The notes below the pieces were generated by a model that was given only the letters and a program-made list of their open reading frames with translations, had not been told where the DNA came from and made no database searches. From contig JAJQJQ010000008.1 in the NCBI GenBank assembly GCA_028622995.1, positions 1,240,001-1,304,000 on the forward strand: a stretch of 64,000 nucleotides of DNA, written 5' to 3'. Shown here piece after piece: positions 21,239-32,521 of the stretch. The DNA is from Panagrolaimus kolymaensis (lineage: Eukaryota; Nematoda; Chromadorea; Rhabditida; Panagrolaimidae). How positions within the stretch are numbered: the first letter of the stretch is position 1; the number at the start of each line of letters is the position of its first letter. The position numbers and the translations under genes were made by a program.

Positions 21239-24200
21239 ATGGTTTTACACGCCGGTATTGTATGTTACAGAAAATTGGGAAGCTTAGTAACTTATAATAC
21301 TGAAAACAAAATTACTAAAAAGCAGGATATCCCTGTTGGTGAGTTTTCAGTTTTAATTAAATAATATAAACTTTAAATTATTATTTTTTGTTTGATGAAT
21401 AGTTGCATTCCAATTTCTAAAAGTCTTTGATCGAAAAAAACTAAAATACAAAAATTCAATACTGAAGTCAAAAATCTTTCCACTAAAGAATTATAGAATT
21501 TTCTATTGGTAAATTTGCTGTATTTTAAAAATAAAAAATCATGATAACTATTTTTTGTATTTTCCTGATCAGACCCTAAAAGTTTCAAAGTTTGGATCAA
21601 TAAAAAAGAATTTTCGCAACTATTAATTAATTTTTATAATATTTTACATCTATTTTTTTTTTCAGTCGCTCCTCATGATATTGATGGCGTGGATCGAATG
21701 TTTGAAAGCATTAAGGCCAATCTCCTTCACGGCCCTCCACTTGGATGTTTATGCATTTGTTTGGGCGATGTGTTTGATAGTGAAATCCGAAAAAAGTTTA
21801 TTGAAGATGGAAAAAAATTGGGATTTCAAAAAGTGGAAATTGCTGATTGGTGTTCAATAATTTATATGGATTTAATTTGTCGAACTTCAGATAAAAAAAT
21901 TTATAAACCCAATAAAACTGATGTTATTTGGATTTTTGTTGGAAATCGATGTTACATATGGGAAAAAGGCCATAAAAAAGCTAAATTTAGTTGCGATCTT
22001 TTTTATAAAGATTCTGAAGAATCCCTTAATGAAACTCGACGGAGATCAAAAATAAATAAAGATCCAAATTTAATTATTTATGGAAATACACATGTAACGA
22101 AAAAAGAAACAGTTAAAAATGTTTTTAAAAATTCTCATCTTTGCGTTTATTCTGAAAAAAAGCAAGAAGATGGAGCTTTAATAAAAGCAAGAATAATGGC
22201 CGGCGATCCAGAAGTTCTTGATTTTGATGCTCAACCTATTCTAGAACGAGATATTATGTTAAGAATAGGCGAAAAATTAATTTATCATGTTAGAAAAATG
22301 TGGAATTTACCTAGTTATAATAAAGATATTGAAGTGGAAAAAATGGATAATGATGATAATAAAATGTTAGAGGTAAATAAATTAATTTATTTATAAAAAT
22401 TTATTTTAAAATTTTTTTATCTACCAAAAACATTGTTTATCTTGTTTAGAATGTCGGTGCATGGAATGGAAGTAATTTTTTCTTCAGTTTCTATTATCCA
22501 TTTTCATCTAATTTGCCAAAAATATCTTCGAGTTTGGAACTAAAAAAATGCTTCAAAAAAATTACGAAAATTTTCAAAGCTTTTTTCAAAATTTTTCTTC
22601 GATTCATAAATTTGCACAGATTTGACAAAAACTTTCGCAAAGGTTTGAAACATATTTTTAGTTTCTTTTGGACTCATTTTACTTTAAAATAAATTTATCA
22701 CTAGGAAATATGGCGATTTTAAGAAAAATATATAAAAGGCAAAACACAAAATAAAAATTCCATAAAATTTTCATAAATTTTTATTTTTAAAGAAGCTTAC
22801 TTCTTTTTTCTTTCAAAACTTCTAAAATTCTAAAATAGAAAATAATTTTAGTTACCAAAGTTTAGATTGTCGATCATTCAACAACGACGAGAAGAGAACT
22901 TCCAAATTGTAATAAATTTACAATTACAATTGAAGTGGATAAAAATGGAATTTGGGCAGTTGATTTTAAAACTCCTCAATCACAAAATGAAATCCCTCCT
23001 AGAAATTCTAATCCAAATACTAAGAAACCAATAATTCCTCATCAAAATGCTTTGAATAATCCCACAAATAATTTAAAGACTAAAAATAAGTCTGAAAATG
23101 CGAATAAAGAAGCAAATTTAATTATTACAATTAAAACTGATATGGTTTTTTTGTATAACACAAAAAGTTACGGTATGCCAAAAAAAATTTTTAAAAAAAA
23201 CAAGAAAAAAATATCACTTTTTATACTTTTAGTGTTATCTTCATTTCCTGCAACGGTGGATTATGGTTGTCAACCTCCGAAAGTTGGTGTTGAATATGAT
23301 TCATCAACCGTAGTTAAAGGTAAGAAAGTCTGCCCCCAGATTAATGAGATTCCTAAAAATGATAATTTAAAAAAATATCAAACCTTTGTTTAAAAATTTC
23401 AAACCCCTTTTACGATGGAAAAAATTCTCAAATTAAAAAACTAATTTTGTAAATAAAAAAGAAATTATTCAAATTTTTAACAGAACTTTCATATACTTTG
23501 AAAATAGCAGAAAAAATCTATTTTTCGTGAAAACAAAGAATATAATTCTTCCACCAAAACATATTTCGAATTTATTGATCTTACAACGGAAAAGACATTC
23601 ACAAATTTTTTACAAAAAACGAAAATATACTGAAATATTTTTTTAAATTAAAATTTTCTTAACTTTTATGATAGCCAAGACAAGACTAAATTCATATAAA
23701 AATTCATTTTCAGGCGCTTTTAATTATCTTGGTGAATTGCCAAGTTCTCCAAATGTCAATACAACCAATAATATAATTGTGAAATATATTCAAGGAAATC
23801 CACAATTTGTATTCAAAATTAATTCCATGAGTTTTGAGCATGAAATTTCTTCAGAAGAGGTGGTTGCTGCATTGCTTCGAAAAGCCAATGAAAAAAGTGG
23901 GGTTCAATCTGTGATTTTAATAATTCCCTCAACTTTTACGGATATTCAAAAATTGAGTTATATGAAAGCTGGAAAATTAGCAAATCTTCCAATTATTAAA
24001 TTTGTGGACGAGCAATTGACTTTAGCTTGTGGAATCGAAAAAGAATATAAAATTATAAATGAAAAATTTTATATTTTAATTCATTGCACCGAAATTCAAA
24101 TTCGTCTTTCACTTTTTAAAGCTGGAAAAGGAGAAAGTAAAGAAGAATTGGAATGTGAATGCTTTGATGATGTGGAAGAATTTTATCGATCAAAAGAATT

Positions 24201-25761
24201 ATTTTTTGATAATATTCTTAATGAAGCTGATGGAAAAGGAAAGGAATAGTAAGCTTTTTTTTTATTTTTAAGCCAAGTCTCATCGCGAAAATTTATTTAT
24301 CAGTTTTTTTAAAAAGCTTCGAAGATATATTTTTAAAATTCTTATTTATTTATTTTTTAAAATTACTTAATTTTTCGGATCGAAAGAAAAAAATTATTGG
24401 CTTTTGAGATGAGACGCAAATATCATAAGCAAGCAATTTTAAACACTTTTTTTTGTTGCTACAGAAAATACAAAAAATTTCCTTCTAAATTTGAATATTT
24501 TTTCAGTTACTTTGCTTTCTATTTTCAAAATATCTTCCAAGTTTTTGATCAAGTTTTGGATAGTATCAGTACGGATGACACAGCTGCAACCAATAATCTT
24601 GATTCCATCATAATAAGTGGTGACGAGCTTGTTTATGTTGCTTTTTTGGAAAAATATCGGTCTATGCCGTATAAAAAACGCTTCGTTAAAGAACCTGAAT
24701 TATTAATGGTTAAAGGTGCTAATGCTGCAGTGAAGCGACCACCAAAAACAACAACAAAAGCTCCAAAACCCTTGCAAAAACAACAAAAACAACCGAACGT
24801 ATCGAATTCGAATTTGACAAAGCAACAACAACCAGAGAATCAGAAACAAAATTATAGTGTTTCAAGTTCACAAAGTTCACTTAATTCTGGACCAACAAAA
24901 TCGAAGCCAAATGCAAACGTAAATAAAATTTCGAATAAAAATCCGAATGCAAATTCAAAACCACCGATAATCCCACCAGCCAATAATCAACAAATCCCAA
25001 GCCATTCAAATCGTCGAGTTCCACAAAACAGAGCCCAACGATTAAATAATCCTCCTCCATCACCTCCACCCTCAACTCCTTTATATCCTTCTCCTCCACC
25101 AGCCTATCATGAAGTTGCAGCAGCAACCACCCAACTTTCTCATCCTCCTCCATCTTTTTCCAAGCCTCCTCAAACTCCTCAAACTCCCCACCCCTCGACA
25201 ACGGGTCCTATTCCAAGTTTAATGCCACAAACACCCCAACTTCCATTTTCACCCCTTCACGAGCCACATCAACAACATTATCCTCAACAACTCCCGCCGC
25301 CCCAACAGCCACAATATCCTCCACAAAATTATGGATATGGTTCTCAACCTCCTCCTCCTGGTCCTCATACAGCTCCATGGCATCAACAACAACAGCCTCC
25401 ACCACAGATGCCACCGATGCAAGGATATCCACAACAACCACCGCCACAAGGTCAAATTCCTCTTCAACCCATGCAGCAACAACAACCAATGTATCCTCCT
25501 GGTGGCTATTATGGTCAACCACAGCAACAACAGCAACCATATGGACGTAAGTTATTTTTTTTAATTTTTAGAAATTTAATTTAAAAAAATAAATGAAGAT
25601 TGATTTTATCATTTTTTAAACTTGTATTTAAAAGAATCGTTTCAGCTCCACCTCCTCAATATCCCCAATATCCTCCTTCAAATCCTCCTCAACAAACCCA
25701 ACAACAGCAACAATATCGACCACATCAACTACCATCCCCATATAATCCCTATTCACGCTAA
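21239..25761 (+). CDS. Divergent tandem Hsp70-like protein with P/Q-rich C-terminus
   Basis: Seven exons close in phase: 21239-21338, 21666-22372, 22866-23172, 23233-23319, 23714-24248, 24507-25546, 25646-25761; 963 aa. The first half aligns by eye with Hsp70 ATPase blocks. LCICLGDVFDSEIRKKFIED matches the AVITVPAYFND...TKDAG region, and TDVIWIFVGNRCYIW sits at the LxFDLGGGT strand. LIIYGNTHVTKKETV matches VLVGGSTRIPK, and IKARIMAGDPEVL matches GAAxQAAIL. A substrate-domain-like strand follows (TIEVDKNGIWAVDF). The second half repeats the pattern: TVDYGCQPPKVGVEYDSST, EISSEEVVAALLRKA, VILIIPSTFTDIQK, MKAGKLANLP, DSIIISGDELVY, EPELLMVKGANAAVK. The nucleotide-binding glycines (GTT, GGGT) are lost in both, so it is unlikely to be an active chaperone. 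The final 300 residues are P/Q/N-rich. One gene or two adjacent genes cannot be settled from sequence alone. Confidence 0.65.
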
Positions 25762-26078
25762 CTTATAAATTATTTAAAAAAATAGTTTTTTTACTTTCGT
25801 TTGTAATCTTCCACATTCTCTTTATTCCTCGTGTCTTTTTTAATTATATATTCTTCAAATAACAATTTATTTTATTTTAATGATCTTTTTTAAATATTTT
25901 TTGTAATTTCAAAAAAAAAAAAACAATAAAAACCCCAAAAACACAGAAATCATTTTTTATTTATTTCAAATTTAAAAAATATCAAAAAAAAAAGTAAAAA
26001 AATACTTTTAGCCAAAAAAAATGAATTTCAAAGAGTCAAAAAAAGCAACAACAAAAAAACAGATACAAATAAATGTTA

Positions 26079-26978
26079 TTAAGAATGGCCAAATCTTTTT
26101 CCTTTATAAATGTCAATTGATTCATCGTGAATTAATACAGAAAGTTTATCTTTGTTGATCCAAGTTAAAATTTCTTTTTCCAAATCTTTCAAATATTTTG
26201 ATTTGTTTTCTGCAGTGCAAAATTCAATTCGGAAAGCAAACTTTTTCGCAGCATTTTCTTTTAAAAATTTGCATAGAATTGAAAAGTCTGCATCATTTGA
26301 AAGTTTGTAAATTCCGAGTTTGATTTGTTGAAGTTTTGAATTGAATTTCAAGGAACACAAGTTTCCGAAAGTTTTTGTATTGAAAATTTCATTTTCACAT
26401 TCATATTTAAATTCTTTAACAAATGGAACTTTTTCAAGGATTTTATCGATGGTAACTAAAGCGCCATTAGAATCATAAATATTGACATTAGATAATTCAA
26501 TTTGACGAATTTTTCCATCACCCAAAAGTAAATTAAATTCATTCAAAGTAAAATCTTGATTGCCATATAAAAAAACATTGAAGGTGCATCGATAAATATA
26601 TTTCATAATATTTCCATCACCATAACCATTGATGGAATTAGTTAACCAATATTTAAACCCATCCAAAAGTTCAAAAGATATTCCATAGCATGTAAGAAAA
26701 TCTCCTTCAGCGGTAACACCATTTTTAACAACGATGATTTTATTTTTAGCAAAAAAATATTTGCAGGTTTTTTGAATTTTTGAAAATCCTTTCGCTGATT
26801 TTTGATTTTCAGAAATATAATGAATCAAAGTGGATGGAAAAGAAAATGTTTGATGTTGAGGCGAATCAAAGGTATCAGGATTTGAATGACCAAAGTTTGG
26901 ATTAAAAACATAGGAAGATCCATAACTTTCTAATTCTTCTTCATTATCAGAAATTTCAATTTTACTTGTCAATCCCAT
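26079..26978 (-). CDS. F-box-like family protein, intact (299 aa)
   Basis: ATG at 26978; the open frame extends upstream only through a TTG. Acidic N-terminal tail (ISDNEEELESYG), then the family signature NPDTFDSPQHQTFSFP, F-box-like helices (TLIHYISENQKSAKGFSKIQ, KTCKYFFAKNKIIVV), KYWLTNSI, YIYRCTFNVF, FTLNEFNLLLGDGKI, LSNVNIYDSNGALV, KILEKVPFVKEFKY, ETFxNL-type LRR-like strand, and LSNDADFSILCKFLKEN. Single exon, unlike the two-exon subfamily at 53-57 kb. F-box proteins usually bind SKP1 and select ubiquitination targets; here that role is inferred only from the N-terminal pattern. Promoter motif CTCCAATAATTATAG lies about 90 bases upstream. Confidence 0.7.
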   Translation of the reverse strand: MGLTSKIEISDNEEELESYGSSYVFNPNFGHSNPDTFDSPQHQTFSFPSTLIHYISENQKSAKGFSKIQKTCKYFFAKNKIIVVKNGVTAEGDFLTCYGISFELLDGFKYWLTNSINGYGDGNIMKYIYRCTFNVFLYGNQDFTLNEFNLLLGDGKIRQIELSNVNIYDSNGALVTIDKILEKVPFVKEFKYECENEIFNTKTFGNLCSLKFNSKLQQIKLGIYKLSNDADFSILCKFLKENAAKKFAFRIEFCTAENKSKYLKDLEKEILTWINKDKLSVLIHDESIDIYKGKRFGHS

Positions 26979-27068
26979 AATAGCAGCAACCAACTTTTAA
27001 ATAAAGACAAATTATTTGAAAGATGATTTTTTACTAGCCTCTTTATTTTTGGTTTATAAAAGACAATA

Positions 27069-27200
27069 CTCCAATAATTATAGTTAAAGAAATCAAAAAA
27101 TTTGTAAAGTGTTTTTGATTTTTCTTTTTCCTTGAAGAGATTATACCTTCAAGGTAAATGGCATCATTTTTGATTTAGTGTTTTGGGGTTTATTTTGGAC
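27069..27200 (-). promoter_or_regulatory. Conserved F-box-family promoter block
   Basis: Two parts recur upstream of several family genes. The first is CTCCAATAATTATAGT (27069-27084, plus-strand reading). The second is a block containing AGTGTTTTTGATTTTTC, GAAGAG, ACCTTCAAGGTAAATG and GATT[T/A]AGTGTTTTGG. Related blocks lie at 32522-32690, 36208-36360 and 37799-37860. Conservation of noncoding sequence between paralogs whose coding parts have diverged suggests function or recent common duplication. Confidence 0.45.
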
Positions 27201-27203
27201 TAA

Positions 27204-27262
27204 CCATTTTTATGGAAAACTTCACAGAAAAAATCGTTCGAACTAATAAAAAGAGAAAATAT
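27204..27262 (-). pseudogene. 5' tip of another F-box-like copy
   Basis: ACCATTTTTATG..AAACTT followed by AAATCGTTCGAACTAA matches 45210-45260, the start codon and 5' leader of the intact gene at 44345-45214. No coding body follows at 27.2 kb, so this is a stranded end left by rearrangement. Confidence 0.4.
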
Positions 27263-27502
27263 AAAGTCAAAATTTTTATAAAACGTAAATCAATCAACGC
27301 ATTTAAAACTTATTTAAAAAAAGTGTCATCGTTGCCATCTTTTTTCTTTGGCATTCGTTTGGCGAAATGTACATGCCGGTACCTAAATATAAATTTGCAA
27401 ACATCTTTATGCAAATTTTGCGCTGTTGAGATTTATGAATATGATATACCTTTTATAAAATTGTGGGGTGGATAAACTTATTGAGAAAAAAAGTAGAAAT
27501 GG

Positions 27503-27529
27503 GTTCTTCGCCCCGTAGGGGCGAAGAAC
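27503..27529. repeat. GC-rich palindrome, 12-bp stem with GTA loop
   Basis: GTTCTTCGCCCC-GTA-GGGGCGAAGAAC is perfect. Its GC content is far above the surrounding AT-rich DNA. A second GTA-loop palindrome lies 113 bases further on. Confidence 0.8.
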
Positions 27530-27642
27530 GCTTTTCGCTTTTTTTCGAGGACACTCCTTAAAAACTTAATTATATTTTGACTTATTCATAGCTTAATCAT
27601 CCCTTGGTCTACCCAAAAAATGTAATCAACAAAATTCGTAAA

Positions 27643-27667
27643 AGCGGTATTGCGTAGCAATACCGCT
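27643..27667. repeat. GC-rich palindrome, 11-bp stem with GTA loop
   Basis: AGCGGTATTGC-GTA-GCAATACCGCT is perfect. It has the same trinucleotide loop as the palindrome at 27503-27529 but an unrelated stem, which argues for a shared origin mechanism rather than a shared sequence. Confidence 0.8.
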
Positions 27668-28132
27668 GGTTTTTGGGAAGAAAAAAAAATGTTGGAGAAA
27701 ATTGCTTGCTTACTGTCATTCATTGATTTTTTTATAAAGCAACCAATTATTATTTTGTTAAAAAGTATAAAGTACAAACTTTGCTAATACCAAATTAAAA
27801 ACTAAATAATACATACAATGTGGGCAAGAAATAAGGCCATGTTAACACTAATTATTTTGATAACATGTTTTATTGTAAAATAAAGTAAATTTTAATAAGC
27901 GGTTAAGAGAAAATATTAAGAAAAAAAGAGGCGGCGGATTAAAAGAAAAGAAAGAAAAACGCAGAGTTTATTTAAAAAAGTGGATTATATAAAATAAGTT
28001 TCTTTTACTTTGAACTTTAAAAAAAAGTAGTAAAACCGATGGAGAAAAAAAATGAATGCAGCAAAAACAACCTTTGATTGTAAGGTGCATAACGGAATCA
28101 TAACAAATATCGATTAATTTCGATGTTTTTTA

Positions 28133-29260
28133 ATGCAATTTGCGGCTACTTTATTTTATTATAATTTTAGCTATTTTTGCATGATTTTTATTGGCATTAT
28201 AATTTTAATTTCGATTTTTGGAAAAATTATTGGTAATTATAAATGGTTTATTCTTAATCAAGCTATATGGGATTTAATTGCAAGTGAAGCATATGCATGT
28301 GGAAATGGTATAAAAGGATATGTAAATCCAGGAAAAACATGTTTTTATTATTATAAAATAACTAACTTTAACGAAGCTGATTGGCAATATTTTAATGTAT
28401 TTATTGGAAGTTGGATTGATAATGATTTTTATAACGCTTTATTTCTTCTTTCATTTTCGAGATTTATGGCTTTATATTATACAAATATTTATGATAAATT
28501 TACTAAAGGTCGAAGAATATTCTTTACAATTTTTATTTTTAATTTATTTATTATGTTTCTTGAAAGTTATATATTTTTTGTATTATTAAGAAATAAGCGA
28601 GAAAGGTATTTATGTGGAATAAGCGAAAATCCCTTTAATCCAATATGCAGAAAAAAATTAGATGATGATTTTTTATATAATTTATATAATATTTTATATC
28701 GAATATTTATTAAAATTGCTATAGCAAAGCCACTAATATTTTTATTTTTTTCATTATTTTCTACTATTATGCTAATTTATAGAGTAGGAAAACAAGCCAA
28801 ATTTCAAATGAAAAATAATCGAAAAGATTTTAAAAACTCCTTTCGCATTACTTTAGTTATTTTTTTACAAACTTTAATTAATTTTTTTGTATTTATTCTT
28901 GAATTCATCGATAAATTGGATACTTCTCTTGCATCAACTTTTGGTTTAAAAATTATTACTTCAAGATGTTATATCGAAGGTGAAAATTATGAAGGATATT
29001 TAAATTTTCGACTTCCTCTTTGGTTGGGTGGACCATCAGGTTTAGCTGAAAATAGTTCACGTCAAATGATAATACAATTTCGTATTTTAATGGAAGCTTT
29101 TTTTGTTTTATCCATTATGACGGGATATCGAGAAGCCATAATGGATTTAATTAAATTTATCTATTCCAAAATACAAAAAAATAAAAAACTTAATAAAAAT
29201 TCTTTAACATTTTTTAAGCGAAGTATAAAATCAACAACGGAAGCGACGACAATATTTTAG
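28133..29260 (+). CDS. Seven-transmembrane receptor-like protein (serpentine type)
   Basis: Intronless, 375 aa, ATG at 28133. Hydrophobic segments lie at about residues 12-33, 40-56, 100-120, 130-152, 200-225, 237-262 and 322-345. SRFMALYY after the third segment sits where rhodopsin-type receptors have DRY and nematode serpentine receptors have a similar R-F motif. Charged, basic loops and tail (FKRSIKS) lie on the presumed inner side; cysteines at CFYYYK and CGISENPFNPIC could pair outside. Likely a chemosensory or peptide GPCR of a nematode-specific family, but the subfamily is not identifiable by eye. A truncated paralog is at 52345-52834. Confidence 0.65.
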   Translation: MQFAATLFYYNFSYFCMIFIGIIILISIFGKIIGNYKWFILNQAIWDLIASEAYACGNGIKGYVNPGKTCFYYYKITNFNEADWQYFNVFIGSWIDNDFYNALFLLSFSRFMALYYTNIYDKFTKGRRIFFTIFIFNLFIMFLESYIFFVLLRNKRERYLCGISENPFNPICRKKLDDDFLYNLYNILYRIFIKIAIAKPLIFLFFSLFSTIMLIYRVGKQAKFQMKNNRKDFKNSFRITLVIFLQTLINFFVFILEFIDKLDTSLASTFGLKIITSRCYIEGENYEGYLNFRLPLWLGGPSGLAENSSRQMIIQFRILMEAFFVLSIMTGYREAIMDLIKFIYSKIQKNKKLNKNSLTFFKRSIKSTTEATTIF

Positions 29261-29553
29261 GAATAAAATGTTCGAAAAATTCTAATATTTTTTCCATGTT
29301 TTAATTACAATTTTTATTTTGTTTTTATAGAAATAAAGCTTTGCTAATATCGAAAAGAATTTCTTAAATTAAAAAAATTTTTAAATTTTAAACAAAAATT
29401 TCATCATACAAAGTAATATTTTTGTTTAGGCAACATTTTATTGTTCACTATACTAAATAATAAAACAGAGATCATAAAGAATTGAAAAAAACGGTGATCA
29501 AAACCAGTAAACAAACAAATAAGTTAAATAGAAACTACAATAATTTTTAATGG

Positions 29554-30742
29554 CTACTTTTTACGCGGTTTCAAATCTTCAGCACAAGCAAGAAGAAAAA
29601 TTTTGCTTCCTTGACCTTGTTGATACATTTCATGACCCTAAAAATGAAAATTTCATTAAAAAGATGAACACGATTAGCAATAAACATAGGGTTTCCATTA
29701 ATGAAAAGTACCCTATGACAGAAGAAAAATCTTACTCGACTCCAATCATAACCTAAAGCATAAGCAAAAACATTTCCAGAACCATGAACATGAGCTTTTG
29801 TAAGGGGCATTTGATGTTGTTCAGAGCTTTTCAATTTAGTTCGAGCATCTTTGTCCCAAAATGAGTATCGACCATCAGCACCAACAGTAATAAGCGTATT
29901 ATGTTGAGGATGGAATGCAACATCATGTACCTAAAAATATGTATTTCTTAAATCAAAAAAGCAAAAGATAAAAACGTACAGGATAAATTTCTTGAAACCC
30001 ATTAACTAGATCAGGTGAACGATGACATTTAAAAGTAAAGTTATCTTTTGAAGATGATGGTTCCACATATTGAATAGCAACTCGACCTTCAATTGATCCT
30101 TGAGCAATTCCAGTTGGTTGATTGGTCATTTTATTTCGAAAGATTGCACAACATCTCATTTGAAATTTCAATGGAGTTTCTATTTCTGTAACTTCTTTAG
30201 GTTCACCATCAAGTTTAAAAATCTTCACTTTTCGATTCGCTAATCCCACAGCTGCCATTGGATAAACAACATCAGCACAAAAAACTTTTTGTCCAAGATT
30301 TATTGTTGCAAGCGATGTTTGAGTTGGAAGTTGACGCATATCCCAAAATCGTAAACTTTGATCCCAGCTTCCTGTCATTAAACAGCTATATTGGGGTGAT
30401 GTAATCCAATGACAAGTTCGAATAGGTTGATCATGTGTTCCAACAACAGCTACTTGATTTGATGCTAAATCCCATACCCTTGCTTGTTTATCAGCAGATG
30501 CAATAAAAACTTTTGAACTATCCTAAAATAAAGAAAATCATTCTAGTTGAAATGAATTTAAAGTACATACTAACCTCCATCCAATCAATTGATAAAACAG
30601 GTGAATTAACATTTTGCATCGCTTTAGCTTCAACAGTTCCATTTTCATTTACTTGCCAAATTCTTACAGTATTATCCCATGATCCAGCAGCAAGAAATAT
30701 AGGTGTATTAGATATAGTATCCTTTTGTTTTTCGTTAGCCAT
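29554..30742 (-). CDS. rae-1: mRNA export factor RAE1 (WD40 protein; NPP-17 in C. elegans)
   Basis: Exons 30742-30575, 30522-29980, 29930-29736, 29637-29554, all phase 0; 329 aa. Family motifs: [130 protein letters not shown], and the C-terminal AEDLKPRKK. Two other animal features hold: the CHRS insertion and the absence of a signal peptide. RAE1 binds the GLEBS motif of NUP98 at the nuclear pore and acts in mRNA export and spindle assembly. The N-terminus is shorter than in vertebrates and begins right after a TTTTTCACAG acceptor, so a small upstream exon or a spliced leader is possible. Confidence 0.93.
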
Positions 30743-30979
30743 CGCATCTGTGAAAAACAATACTCATTCATTTTTGTAATCAGCATTTTTAAACATAATT
30801 GAAACTTTTTTTCTTTTCTTCCTCTCCAAATTGAATATGCAATAGCAACGTTGATTGCCTTAAGAAAAGAAAAAACAAAAGAAGAAGAAGCAAAGGTGAT
30901 GGACGACGGACGTATGGGTGGTAGTTGGTGAAGGTTGGTTGGCTGGCTGTTAACATAGCTAAAGAATTAAAAAAATTGT

Positions 30980-31130
30980 TAAGCGTTTTTGATTTTTCTT
31001 TTTCTTTAAGAGATTACACCTTTAAAGTAAATGCCTCATTTTTGATTAAGTGTTTTGGTTTTTTTTATTATTCAGTTTATTCATTTTTTTTTTCAATGCA
31101 ATTTCTTTTAGAGAAAGTATGAGTGTTTTG
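30980..31130 (-). promoter_or_regulatory. Orphan copy of the F-box-family promoter block
   Basis: GCGTTTTTGATTTTTCTTTTTC, AAGAGATTACACCTTTAAAGTAAATG, GATTAAGTGTTTTGG and TTTTAGAGAAAGTATGAGTG match the upstream blocks of the family genes at 26.1 and 31.5 kb. Here no family gene follows on the minus strand; RAE1 lies there instead. It may be a relic of a lost copy. Confidence 0.4.
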
Positions 31131-31524
31131 GGAAATTACAAAATTGCAATTTGTAGGTTAATTGCTTCATTTTATAATTACTAAAAAAATAAGTAGTTCA
31201 AACCCCAAAAAACAAAAATCTTATTTTCTAATTTTTTTATTTCTCAATACAAAAACTTATAATGCAGCACAAAATTTAAGAGATTTTCCATTTTCCAGGT
31301 GAACGAAATTAAAGGATAAAAAAAAGAAAAAGAAAATAATAAAAAAATTATTTAAATTTATTTTCATTCAAAAAACATATAAAATTTTCGTAAGTGCATT
31401 AAAGACAAATTAGTCATTCAAAAAAAGAAAGAACAAAAATTAGCAATTTTTTAACAAAAAAAGAAGATAAGCAATATTTAAATTGCTTTAGCAAAAGAGA
31501 AATTCATTAAAATTATCTCAGTTT

Positions 31525-32430
31525 TTAAACACTCCATATATTTATCCCTTGTTCCTGTTTCTTTACCTCAAATTCACTTTTGTCATTTTTCTTTATCCAA
31601 CTTTCCAAACAACTTTCCATTTTTTCCAGAATTTCAGCGGAATTTTTTATTTTAAATGAGACTTTAATATACGTATAATTTTCACGAGCAACATTATTTT
31701 GGAGAAAATTGCAAAAAGGTGTCACGTCGGCATTGTTGGAAAGGTTAAAAATAAATAAATAAAAATGTTTCAATTTGCAATTAAATTTCATTGAACATAA
31801 ATTTTCAAATGTTTGGGTAGAGAAGATTTCTTCATTATCACAAGCATAATTTAATTTCCGAACATATGGAATTTTGGCCATAATTTGATCAAATTTTACC
31901 AATTCGTCATGGTCATCATAAATGTTGACGTCATCGAGTTCAAGAGAATGAATTTTTCCGTCGCCCAAAAGGAAATTAAATTCATTCAAAGTAAAAGTTA
32001 AATTGTGTAAATTAATTGAAGTAACGCTGCAGCGAAAAATACTTTGCATAAAAGTTTTATGACCAAAACTATGAACTTTTTTAGTTAACCAATATTTAAA
32101 AAAATTAAGATTTAAATCAAATCCACAGCAATAAATACTCTTTTTTTCTGCTTCTACTTTTTCATCGACAACAACAATTTTATTTTTTGAGAAAAAATAT
32201 TTGCATATTTTTTGAAGCTTTTTTAATCCTTTCGCTGATTTTGGATTCATCGAAATATAATGAATCAAAACATTTGGAAGCGAAAAGTTTTGTCGTTGAG
32301 GGGAATCAAAAGTGTTTGGATTTGGATGAATAAATTCAGCTGAATCGTCGGAATCATAATCATCGCTATTTGGAGATTCATAATTACGTGGTTCATAACA
32401 AGATTCGCAATAAGATGAAGTACAACTCAT
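31525..32430 (-). CDS. F-box-like family protein, intact (301 aa)
   Basis: Ser/Asp/Tyr-rich acidic N-terminus with cysteines (TSSYCESCYEPRNYES), then FIHPNPNTFDSPQRQNFSLP, F-box-like LIHYISMNPKSAKGLKKLQ, CKYFFSKNKIVVVDEKV, KYWLTKKV, FTLNEFNFLLGDGKI, LELDDVNIYDDHDELV, QIMAKIPYVRKLNYAC, FENLCSMKFNCKLKHF, LSNNADVTPFCNFLQNN. Closest local relative is the gene at 36787-37719, which shares the CESC-type N-terminus. Single exon. The conserved upstream block begins about 90 bases before the ATG. Confidence 0.7.
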   Translation of the reverse strand: MSCTSSYCESCYEPRNYESPNSDDYDSDDSAEFIHPNPNTFDSPQRQNFSLPNVLIHYISMNPKSAKGLKKLQKICKYFFSKNKIVVVDEKVEAEKKSIYCCGFDLNLNFFKYWLTKKVHSFGHKTFMQSIFRCSVTSINLHNLTFTLNEFNFLLGDGKIHSLELDDVNIYDDHDELVKFDQIMAKIPYVRKLNYACDNEEIFSTQTFENLCSMKFNCKLKHFYLFIFNLSNNADVTPFCNFLQNNVARENYTYIKVSFKIKNSAEILEKMESCLESWIKKNDKSEFEVKKQEQGINIWSV

Positions 32431-32521
32431 TGTTGTAAAAAAGCAAACTTACAACTACTGCAAAAATAAGTTTAAACTGAATACTATTTTTAAACTTTTT
32501 ATGGTTCATAAAAAAGAACAG

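Noticed and set aside
22450..22690. Possible extra exon in the Hsp70-like gene (open after a TTGTTTAG acceptor)
   Set aside because: No donor gives the phase needed to join exon 22866; direct joining of 22372 to 22866 keeps the frame and the family-like sequence.
24881..25540. Antisense open frames under the Hsp70-like tail
   Set aside because: Same cause: the reverse of proline/glutamine codons.
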